Shown here one piece after another: positions 13,301 to 25,300 of a stretch of 64,000 nt of DNA. Numbering within the stretch: the stretch's first letter is position 1; the number at the start of each line of letters is the position of its first letter. Under the pieces are notes generated by a model, which had not been told where the DNA came from, ran no database searches, and saw nothing but the letters and a program-made list of their open reading frames with translations. Position numbers and translations under genes: made by a program. The stretch is from Gymnogyps californianus (taxonomy: Eukaryota > Chordata > Aves > Accipitriformes > Cathartidae): contig NC_059473.1 in NCBI RefSeq assembly GCF_018139145.2, positions 66,756,707 to 66,820,706 on the forward strand. The letters run 5' to 3'.

Positions 13301-16300
13301 GCTCTTCCGCTCTCATTTTTCACCATTCAAGGAGCTTTTGCTTTTAGGATTGAGGACCTGTAAGTCAGCTAATACCCTAGGGAGGTGGGAGCAGTATTTC
13401 CAGCAGGAGAAAGGCAAGGTCACACTGCCTTCACCACCATCTTTTAAGAGACCCTCCCATCTGTATCCCATGGGTGAGAAAGGCAGGCATGTCAGACTCA
13501 CTGTGAAGAAAGATACTGTACTACTTAGTCTACTTTTACTGAATTCTGGTTTACACCAAAGTTAACACTTAAAGTCATATGACCTTGGCTAATAAAGGAC
13601 ATAATTTTGGTAAGAAATTTGGGGTAATCATTCTTCTGTTTATATTGTGTTTTAGTATGTCAGTGAGTACAAGCTTCAGTATAGTATTAAGTGAGTATAG
13701 TATTGGAGTCAGTTTTAGAAAATGACGTAACAGCTATTTGAATCTCTCTTGCCACGTCCTGTCATTTACAGTCACTTTTCTGACTAATTTTTGTTCCCTC
13801 TTGACTGTTGAAAACCCTCAAAACCTGAAATAAGCAGTTGCTTTTGTGGATCTGACAAAATATTTTCAATATTGACAACTGCAGGGTTTGCCTGCAGACA
13901 TGTTTAGCAGCCTTGGCTTAGTAATTGTTTCCCCGCGTGTTGGTAGTTAGCATGGCTGGGTCCCGCCACAGGACGCCCAGCCCGGGACTGGAGGTAAACA
14001 GCCGTCTGTCTGTAAGGATGCACGAGGAAGTTGGGCTGCCAAGGAGCAATGAGTGGCTCCATTAAACAGGGACTGCATCTACTTGCAATGCAGAACTGCC
14101 TTTAAGTTGCAATTTACATGCCTTGAGGAGTCTCACAAACACTAGGACCTACTTAAATGATCCTTCTAATTCAGCAAGTTTGAGTTCAGCTTAATAATAC
14201 ACTTGATCCAGTGTAACTGTAGGCTTCCTGCAAAAGGGAGCATCCCACCGTGTCTTTCCTGCTCCCTTGTGTTAGATATGATAATCATACAACTGCACAA
14301 CGAGTCAGAGGCAGGGGGAAAATAATCCACTCAAAAAAAACCCCATTAGTTTTCTGTGGCATCAGTGAGCTGAGCTGATTCACTGTGTAGTTTCATGACC
14401 TGATGTCATCAACAGAGCATCCAAAAGTACAACTGAGAAAAGGAAAGCAAATTGCGATTTCACTGACAACCCTGGTTATATTGGATACATCTAACCCTTA
14501 GGTTCGATTACTGTCATCCTTAGTGAACCACGGCGGTGCCAGTAGCCTCACTGTTTGGTTGCCATAGAGTCATATACCACAGGTGCTTGTGTTTCCTTCA
14601 GTCCTGAAGCCACCAGTATGCTGATGCCACCCTATGAGTCTTTTCCTGCTTAGTGGCAAACGCTTTTTGATAAAGTAGAGTTAGAGAAAACAAAGTGACC
14701 TGCTTTAGGAATGGGGCAAATTCTTGAAAGATACTGGTAATGACATATTTTTTTTTTCCACTGTGCAGTTGCTATGGAAACGGGCCCTTAAAGATCGTTT
14801 CAAATATGTGCGGAGACCCATTGAAGATGATGAGCAAGTCCTGAGGAACAAATGCAAGTTTGGCCACAGGCGAGGACAGACCAGGAAATCTTCATTTGCT
14901 GAAAACAAACCTGATGATGTCCAGGTACAGGTAGAGGTAAGATTTTTGGTGCTTAACTGAGTTCTGTGTCTTTCAGCTCCTCTGCTGACGGTAAGGTCAC
15001 CAGCCAGTAAAGGGGAGAACAAAGTGATCTCATTCTATTTAAACTCATTTTCTATAGAGTTTGTCGTATAGCCAGACCCTTGACTTTTTTTCCTTTCCGG
15101 AGAGCTAAGTATCAACAGTGGAGCTGAACCAAACACTGGATGCCTTGCACATTTGTTGTCATTTAGAGTTGTTGCCAGTTGGACATAAAATTCTGTCTCT
15201 TTTTAAAATGCAATATTTCCATTGTGCTTTAGGTTATACACCTCCAGTTAGAGTGAAAAGCAATAAAGGCTTATGTCTAAGAGCTGACACCTATGTACAA
15301 ATAAGAATGCAAAGTGATATTTGAGCTGGTAGCAAATGGCCATATCCTACTGTCACATTGCACTTTGTTATATAAAAGCTGTTTGTGTTGATGTGCGATA
15401 TACATAGGGATGCTTATGAATGTATGCATGCAGTTGCTATATTTCCCTTTAGTTAGAGAATTCAGAGAGCTGTCACTGTCCCGTAAGTGTTTGAAGCATA
15501 CTAATTAATTTATAGACTTTCATAAATACATTAACGTTTCAGTTATGCTTTGCCAACACTCCTCACACTTCCTTCAGTGCTGCAATTAAAATGTGGTAAG
15601 ATTTAAACAATTGTAAGAATGTGATAAAGAAGATATGTAAGTAAATATTTGACTTTAGTTTACAGATGTCCATCCTGCTGTTTACCAAACACATGTCTTT
15701 AGGGCAGCAAGAGTGGCTTACTGGATGCATTTCTGCATAAATTTCCCTTGTGTTTGAAGGTAGCTGTACTTTTCTACCCAAAAAGCAGATACACGCTTTT
15801 GGTTTGGTTTTTGGTGGGTTTTGTTTTTTTTTTTTTTTTTAGAAGCTTCTGTTTATCCCCTTTTGATTAATGTGTGCAGGAATAAACACTTCCCTCTTTT
15901 TGCCTGCTTTAGTTGAAATGTTTGCAGAATGTGTGAAAAAACCTTTAATCTGGGTGCAAAACAATAAACAGTCTTGCATGTGCTAAAGGAGAAATGACAG
16001 GCTCCTGGTTTTGTGCATGCATTAAGAGTTATCCATCCTTTATCTGCTAATGCTTGGAAACGGCAAATGTGGGTCTTTTTTGTCACATCAGCTAGCTGAG
16101 AAGGGCTTTGCAGTGATCCTGTAGGGACTGCATGCTCAACTTCATTTTACTATAGAGAAGGTATAACCACACTGCGCTGTGTGTCTGTAAATTAGGAATC
16201 GCCACTCTTTTTAACTGGCCCAAGGCCATCACTGGTCATTCCTTGTTTGCTTTAGAAATTGAAGAAGAAGAAAGTATGTTCCACCTCTTCTAAAGTTCTA

Positions 16301-19300
16301 GGCATTTTCTGCTAGCCTTAACGTTGTAAGCAAATAAGGGTTAAACTGGAAGGAGCACAGAGGATGCTGTCTCTCTGAGCAACTTTTACTTTCTTTCTCT
16401 TATTTTTCCTGTATCCTAAACAGCAGGGAGATATAAATGCAAGAATTAACACTTGTGGAGCCTACTAAGGCTTAAGAATGAGTCCCACAAAATTGAGGGA
16501 ATCATACCTTTCTTAGTTTTAAATGTGGTTCTACATTGAAACCAGGTATGTCTGGCTCTGAGATCCTAAATTATGTCGCTACAAACTGCAGCTGAACAAG
16601 ATGTTTGTTTATCATTCTTTTAAACACATGCCATGTGGGGTTTTTAATTTTGTATATTTAGGAACACACACAAAGGCACCTTTCTGCTAATCCTTGGCAC
16701 TAACTACTTTGTGATAAATTTAAACTGCTAAACAAAGAGTCTTAGCCTCAAAAAATAAATATTTGGTCTAGAAGCCAATGCCACAGGCAAAACCAAATTA
16801 TATTCAAATTATCATTAGCCAGATCCCCTTGCCTTCTTCCCTTTTCCAAGTCTGGAAGAACAGATCAGCCTTGTGTGGACTAGAAGCCAACACATCAGGA
16901 TTATTTAAGGTAAAAGGGTGGGAAATGAGTTCCAGGTTAAGGAGGCCTTTGGAGAATAATCAGCGAAGGATTCCTAGCCCCTTTGTGTCACCACACTCTC
17001 CCTCAGATAGGCAGAGTAGGACATTTAGGGCATTATAGGTCAAAGCCAACTGGCAAGCAGTGCAGATGAAAGAGCACATCTGTTCCCAACAGATGACCTA
17101 CTTACCAGCCATACAGCTGACTTCTATATTGCGCTTTAGTTTCTGAACAGTCATAAGATGTAACTCTGTCAAATGTGCTTTGTGTCAGTATAATCTTGGA
17201 TTGTTAATGGTATGAAACTGATAAAAAGATTATTTACTAATAGGAAATGCCTCACTGGTATACCTGGCATTTGTTTTTATATAAAAAGAGTAATAAAGCT
17301 ATTACTACTAATAAAATCCTTAACCACTCTTTCTATTTCATCATGTGAAAAAACAGTTGCTTGCCAGGACAAGCTTCCTGTGATGTTTTGGGATGTGCTC
17401 AGAGCCACAGATGATGTCTGCTCCTTGGTCTGTCCAAGCCCTGTTACCCGCCAGCAGGCATTCCTCCTCCAAACACAGCATGAGCATTACTTGGCCTCCC
17501 ATGCAGGGCATTGCTTCCAGATGCAGCATCTGGCTTTCTCCTCCAGTTTCTTTAAAACATCTGCTGATGTGTTCCTCATTACAGAGCATTATATTCAAGC
17601 AAGGTTGAAGAGTATATTCATTTTAGAGTGGCTAGCATCACAGGAAAGGTCTTGAGCAAGTGCAGTGTTCAGGGCTGTAAAATGATGGTGAGTAAGCACA
17701 TAAACCCACGCTGGAGGTGTCTGTCACTGAAGGAGGTTTTGCTTAAAATGATGCTCCCTACAAATATTCATCAGGTTGAGCCACCATTGGAAAGAAGCTT
17801 GGACTGTGCCTGACATAGCCATTAATATGAGCCTCCATGTCTGAGGGATATTCAGAACTTGATCAGGAAAGCCTCCTTAATTAACAAATTTTCTGGCTAT
17901 GGAGTGAGAATCCTCCTCAGTCATTTTCCACAGCCAGGCAAATATCCTGGAGCTCCAGTAATCCAGGGGAGAGTGCTTTGTAATGATAATGACCTTCATC
18001 TGGTGCAAATGGAAGGTACTTTCCATGAGAGGTGTGACCACACCCTGAAAATAAATAAGAAAGGCAAGTCAGTCTCCCCTCTGCAGCCAGGGTGGGATTA
18101 CTGCTAAGGCAGCCATCCAGTGGCTTGTTCTGACTGATCTCCTTATTGTTTTTTTTTTAGCATCAAAATGGCACCATAAAACCCTTCCTCTGCCCTAGGA
18201 AATTATTTGGCTTATGGTCCTTCAGGCTATGAGAGAAACTGGCAGTTGTAACAGGAGGGACCCTAGACATGGGGGAGCCAGAAGGAATAGGAAGATAGGA
18301 CACTCTTGGTGTGCGTCTTTGGCCAGAGGATTATCAAAAGGCAAAAGGTGATGGAGAGGGAAGTGCAGTTAGAGCTGGTGATTGGCTTCCATATGATGAA
18401 AGCATGTGGTTCAAACACTAGCTTAGTCATCGCAGGAGTGGTGACGAAAAAGCAAATTGTCCCTTTCAGAACTTCAAGTTTTGAAACCTTGTCAGTCTTG
18501 AACAGTACTGTCCATGGAAAGTGTGACTTCACAATCAATTCAGTTACATGAATATAGACATAAAAATGCCCACAGATATCCTGCATGGCTCCACCTGCCA
18601 ATCCAGAAGGGCATGAGTCTCCCATAGGTCCTGTGTCATATTCCGCTACTTCCAGAGGTTTCTGGGATACCCTTATGACATCTCAAACGCCACTAAATAG
18701 CTATATCTATGCAACTGAATCAAGCTCCTTCAATCTATCCCAGCCGTTGTATGAGAAAACCCATCAGCAAAGGGACTATCCAAGGATGTATGTTGGGGCC
18801 CCCAACATAAGAAGGACATGGACCTGTTGGAGAGAGTCCAGAGCAGGGCCACGAAGATGATCAGGGGGCTGGAGAACCTCTCCTATGAAGACAGGCTGAG
18901 AGAGTTGGGGTTGTTCAGCCTGCAGGAGAGAAGGCTCTGGGGAGACCTTATAGCAGCCTTCCAGTACCTAAAGGGGGCCTACAAGAAAGCTGGAGAGGGA
19001 CTTTTTACAAGGGCATGTAGTGATTGGACAAGGGGTAATGGCTTTAAACTGAAAGAGGGTAGATTTAGATTAGATGTAAAGAAGAAGTTCTTTACTGTGA
19101 GGGTGGTGAGGCACTGGAACAGGTTGCTCAGAGAAGTTGTGGATGCCCCATCCTTGGAAGTGTTCAAGGCCAGGTTGGATGGGGCTTTGAGCAACCTGGT
19201 CTAGTGGAAGGTGTCCCTGCCCATGGCAGGGGGGATGGAACTAGATGATCTTTAAGGTCCCTTCCAACTCAAACCATTCTATGATTCCATGATATCTTAA

Positions 19301-22300
19301 GTTACCTGAATTTTAAGGGAATATGACTGGCTAGAACACTGACAGTAGTTAATGATCTTAAACAGAAGTGGAGAGAGAGTACAGTCCCTCTTCTAATGCC
19401 TCCAATTTCTTACCTCCTATGACAGCCTGTTTTTGAGGTAATCAGGGTTTCTCTGAAGCTGTCACACAAGTAAATTTGGAGTTAGGTGTGAAAAGGAGAA
19501 ATAGGTTCTGACAAGACGTCAGTTAAGATAGCGGTAGAGGTTTGCAGATAACTGGACATATTTGCCACACCTAGCAGAGCTGGGAATAACATAATGAAAA
19601 CAATTTATAAAAGGGTGCACCAGCACGCCATCTCCTTTCTGTATCTATGGGACGGAGATAAGAAATGTTTTGGTGAGTACTTAGCTTGGGATAAGCGGAA
19701 GGATTCAGCAGAAACTTAAACTCATGAAGTTGGACATCTGCTGATATTATTCCTGTACAGGGAAGATAAGCAGGAACGTTGAAAGTGGTGAATGTGCAAA
19801 TCCTCTGCCAAGAGGACCAGATGAAAATCAGAGAAGACCTCTGTGCCAAGAGGACCAGATGAAAATCAGAGAAGACCTCTGGCCCAGGAGGCATCCAGGT
19901 AGAAGGTGGGCACCATATGTGCTTGCTTTTGTGGTATCATGCAGTACAAGAGTGGAGAAGCTGGTGAGAACATTCTTGCTGTAAGGCTGAGGCTTCCCCT
20001 TAACTAATGAGGCTCAGAGAGCGAGCTTGTCTTGGAGAGAATGGATGGGCCTCCTGGCTTTAAACAGGAGGAAGGTTGTTGAAAAGCTGTGTGGTAGGCT
20101 TCCTGAGTTTGGCCAAAATCCATATTAAGATCACCTTGGGTGCCCAGAGCCAGATTTAATGACGAGGCCTGGAAGGCTTAACTTCACAAAGTACCTGGTT
20201 CAGGGCAGATGTAGAAGACAGTCCCTGAACCAGCCAGCACGAGGGAGCTGATTGTTGAAGGAAGCCAGCCATTAATGGGGTGAAGCAGGTGATCTATGCT
20301 GCCTTTTGCCTTTACCCTTCCTCAGCCTGTGTAACCATTTGTCAAAGTCATACTGATACTGAAGCTGGGAGTCTGCTTGAGCCTCTGGGGGTGGTCTTGG
20401 GGCTAATTGTGAGAAGAAAAATGGTGATGGAAAAATCGCTGCTTTTGGGTGCTTCACAGAAGTTTACCCTGTTGGCTTTGTGCTCATCATGATCTGGAAA
20501 TTGTCTTTTCTGATGAAAGAAGGAATCAGGATTGAGTGATGTCTACCCTGTGAGCTGGAGCTTCTTTTACCTTGAATTAGGTGAATTAGGTAAATTAGGT
20601 AAAAGTTAGACATTTCCTAGGGATATGCTTTTCTTTGAGGTGATAACTAACATAATGTTTGTCAATGAGATTATGCCACTGCAGGAGTTAGAAACTTGAA
20701 ACAAGGTTTCAAGGAGTGCGGAGAGAATAGGGTTTGGGAGGCGATGGCTGGAGAAAAAGGGAGAAGTGAGGAGAAAAAAAAAAAGACATCAGCAAGGGAA
20801 AAAGGAAACCACATGAATCAAATGTCTGTAAAACTCTCAAAGGATGAACAGCTTGTGCATGAGATGCAGAAACTCTCTTGGCTCCGTCTTGTGGTTGAGG
20901 GGCACTACTGGCAGGTACAGCATTAGGTACCATCTATACTGTGAATGCTGTACACAGATGAAGCAGGGGTGATAGCCCCTTTTCCTCTAAGATCAAAAGT
21001 CTCCAAATCAAGTGCTTGAATGTCTGCACAGCCAGAATGTGAGCATGCATATACGAATGATCATTCAATGGCTGTACTGTTGTAATGTGATTTTTCCACT
21101 AAAACTTTGATGTGCAAACATAGTGTGTGGTGTTGCTTAGCTAATATTTTAAAATGCTTTTAGAGTCAAAAAAAAGCTTTAAACACAAATTCCTGGTATA
21201 CATCTTATGCTTCACCTTCTTATTTATGTCATTCAGTATCTCCATTGTTCTGTGAGTTAACATAAAGTGTGAAATACAGGTTGTCCCTTGGTGGAGGAAA
21301 ACAGATTTCACCCATTTTGCTTAGGCTCTGTGTTTGGTGGCTTACAAATCAGAAGGCAGTTATGATCAGAAATAAACTGACTTATGTGGCTTTGAAAGTT
21401 TGCAGTTAGCATTGGCATGTAAGTCTAGCTCTAAAAGTGTCTGCCTGGCTCAAAAGGGTAATTATGTGTAATTAAAGCAGAGCCTGCTTTAATTAAACAT
21501 CTCATTTGACTACAAGTTAGCGTGGATCCTGCAGTAGGTTACATGCTCATTTTGCATGAAAGCAGTCTGCCCATGCTGTTTCACCTGTCTTTGTGTTCAG
21601 TGTTTGGACATAAGAGGTGGCACAGTTGTGATGCCTTCTTAGTTCTCTCCCACGCTCTGGGGCAAGAAGATGGACCCTGAGCGGTGTCCAGCTTACTGCC
21701 TGCCTTTCGGATTCAGACTTCTTCCAGATCAGTCTGGGGTGTTTGGGTTTTTTTTTTTTTGAGCAAATCTTCACTTTCTAATGTGATAACCTGGTTTGAG
21801 CATTCCTCCTGATATAAAATGCCCCAGTGTTCAGCACACTAAATGTCATTATGATGAACCTGAAAGTCACCACAGAAAAAGGGCTGTCCCTTACAATAAT
21901 GGTATTAAAAACTGTTCTGTACACTGTTTTTTTATGACACCTTGTGTCTGTATGTATTCCAGACAAAATAGCAAGACCCGCTTTTCAGTATTCAAAAATC
22001 AAGACACAAGATTCAGATTATGCTCACTTAGCTACCTGTAAAAGCTTTTCTCATCCTGAAGAAGTTACAAAACCCAATTAATGGAAAAGATTATCCCAAA
22101 CAAGGGTCCCACCATACTCCCAGTATGAGTATGCAAGCATCATATTCTTTGTTTAGGCACAGAGAAGACACTGAAACTGCTACTGTCAGGCTTTCTTCCA
22201 TAAGTACCTTGAGCATTGATGCTAACTCTGATGCAGGTAGACTCAGCAATCAAGAAGTGTTAGCAGCATCAATGCTCTAAGCAATAACATGACTTGGAGT

Positions 22301-25300
22301 ATGCATTGGCATCTAGCAAGGAAAATTTGAAATGTTTTTTCAAAGGAAATATTATTAGCTGCTGCTGGGAGCTGACAAGAGCAGCAATAATGAAAGGCAA
22401 TGCGACAGCTGTACCAACACTGCTACTCATCAGCAACCCAGTCCCAAAGTATGGTGTAAAAGGAGCTCCCATTCAGCGCTGGCACCACTGAACCTGTCTA
22501 TGTGGCACTGCTGTTCCAGGAGATGGTTCTCATTACCATGGCATGGTTTCTACCCTTTTCAGCAAGCAGATTAGTCTCCATCCGAAGCAATTCCCTCAAA
22601 GGAATATTCCCAAAGCATCCCAGGTGAGGAACCTGAATCCATGGTTGGCAGTGAACAGACCAACAGCATGCAGTGCAGTGTTCTCATATCCATCCCTTTA
22701 ACTCTACTGGTTCTATTTTAATTCACTGTCTCAGACTGAGGAGTCAGTAGGTCCTGTTGGCATTCTTCAAAAAAGAGACCTTGATCTTTGTCGTTAGCAA
22801 CAGCTAGGCTACATTTACTATTCAGGAACTGGTGTAAACCCTTGTAAAGAGCAAGAGGTGCCTGCTGTCCTCACCAGAGGAGCTTTCATCACTCTGTGAT
22901 TAGGCAGTCATGTTACTTTGGTATTGACATTAATGACTTTTAGGATTTATGATGCTGGCTTTCAACAGTAACTGAAAGCTTAGACCCTGGAGATACACAT
23001 CATGCATAAGAATTGCTCCCTTCCTCCTCGCAGAGAGATGTAGCAGCTTCACTTCCTTGGCTGTGGCACTGACACATAAAAGTGCCCCGCTAGCTGCGGC
23101 TTTTTGCAAGAATATGGTAATATAATCTCGTATCTTGGGAAAAATCAAGATCCATCAGAAGGACAGTAAGGAATTGGGCCTTTATTTAACAACCTGTCTC
23201 CAACAAAATGACTAACTATCCTTTTGCTTCAGGAGATGGGAGATATGAGGGAATTGGAGTCTAGTTTTATGTATGTATGTTTTCTTGCTTTAATGTGAGC
23301 ATCTTAACACAATCTGCTTGTATATGGCTCCAAGTAGAACTGTGACTATCGACTGGGGGTCACTGTCAAAAGGCATCTGGAGCATGGGCAAAGAGCCCTG
23401 CAACCTGTGTGGCTCCTAGATCTAGTGGCTTTAGTCACAGATATCTGAGATGCCAAGAAGTTAAGGGTGGTTGCGGGCATGGGCACTCAGGGATGGGCCC
23501 CCTCCTGCTGTCGTCTTTTGCGTGTGAATCCAACAGAAGGGCTAAGAGCCTTGGCAGGACCATCCCTCAGGCAAGGTCTAGGTTACACTGACATACAAGT
23601 GCTGGATATCTTCTGCTTACCTCATTAACTTCCTTTCTGCATCCTTTTGACCTTTTTCTCTATTCTGCAGTATTTCTCAGGAGCTTGTGAGAAAAAGGGA
23701 GCTTGTTTTTTAAAGGCGTTGAGGTAAATTCCCATTTGTTCCAGAAAGGCTATTTTTTTTTTAAATCAAACTTTTATTATTTAAAAAGAAAGGAAATTCT
23801 TTACATTATAAACTAAGTATGTACATTGCTAAATAAGACAGAATTCTATATACAAAAATAATTAAAGATCACCAATTAATGTTCTCCTTATCGCTGCAAG
23901 GGAAATGGATGTCACTGGTGACACAATTGAAAATCTGGCAAGAGGAGGTTGGGTGACCTCAAGAATGAAGGATTCCTCATTTAAAGAGGCTATTTTTTTA
24001 GTTCTGTCTAAATATATGCTGAACTGTTAGCTTTGGCTTCTTTTCTTCAGACATTGAGACTGGAGATCCTGGCTTCGGTCTAGATAGAATTGCTCTTCTG
24101 CAGTATTGAAATAACTGAGCTTTAACCTTATTGAAAATATTTTACTGTTCTGCTGTAACTAGCTTTCTCGCTTTGATGGTTAAAGTGGAGAGGATCTAGA
24201 GTCCTCCCTAAATTAGCATGTGATAGGCTCATAGAACGGTTCAGTAACCCGCTTTCCAAACTCAGCTTCCTCCTGTTCATACCAGCAATGTTAAAGTTAA
24301 CTATAAAAGATTTTAAATCACACTTGGAATCATTCTCCAATAAAATTTAAAATACTTTGCAAAATGGTGTCCCACTGAGATAACTTCTTTCCCTCAAAAG
24401 AAAGCCACCTCTCAGTTACCTTTCCACTTACCTTAAAAATCAACTTGTTCACAAACTAAAAACTAAAAGGAAAAAATGAAAACATTTTAAGTGAATCCTG
24501 CATTTAGGTGTGACTGAGTTAATATTCATTCACTGCACTTTACTAGAAAAAAGGCAAATTTGCAAAATAGGAAGAAGGGCTGAAGATAATGGAAATTGAG
24601 TTATGAAGCAAGTTACACACCGAACGCTTTCTGCTGCAAGCATGGTATTTTGTAATTTTTTAATAAAAGCAAACCCTTTTTTGATGTTAGAATCTAACAA
24701 ATCCTGAGGTCAGAAATAATTTGTGTAAAATTCAAGTGATGCCAAACTTTCCTACCCTATCAAAAACCTTCAGATTCTATTTCAATGAAACTATGCTTAG
24801 AAATAATGAACAACATAAATCAGAATGCTTTTGCCCTTTAGATTTTCAGCTAGGTTGACTGAAAACAGCTACTCATCCACAAACATCTAAATTCACTGTT
24901 CTCTAATTCCACCCTGGTTCTGCTAAAGACAGTCACTGCTGTTCGACTTAATGTACCAGTGAGGTCCCATTGCTCTGTTCTGTTCTTGACCGATTAACGT
25001 ACACCACTTGCATTAAATCAGTTGGAATTAGAAACATGCAATGATGCAGTAAATCTATCCTCCCAATTATCAGCTAATCTATATTTACATAGCACTATAT
25101 ACTATAGTATATTGTTTGTATTCCCTAGTGGGAATGAAACTGTCCAGAGACAAAATGAAATGAAGTGATTAGATATAAAAGGCACAGACCTGCCACTGTA
25201 TTAAAGCCACTGTATACACACAAGGAGTCCCCAAAATCATAGCAACTTTGGTCACCAATGCCAATCCTAGAACTCTGTATTCGCCTGCTCTTTCATTGCA

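Noticed and set aside
13200..13565. 121-codon + strand open frame
   Set aside because: Mixed composition, no domain, inside a SAMD3 intron, with a mirrored open frame on the - strand.
15826..15840. T-run that could be the poly(A) tail of a - strand retrocopy
   Set aside because: No AATAAA at the right distance and no flanking duplication.
17212..17655. 147-codon + strand open frame, the longest in the window
   Set aside because: Low-complexity hydrophobic start, overlapping open frames on the other strand, no family match, and it lies within a SAMD3 intron. Probably chance.
22269..23148. Two - strand open frames that might be a decayed gene copy
   Set aside because: The connecting sequence has stops in all frames, and no protein family could be recognised with confidence.
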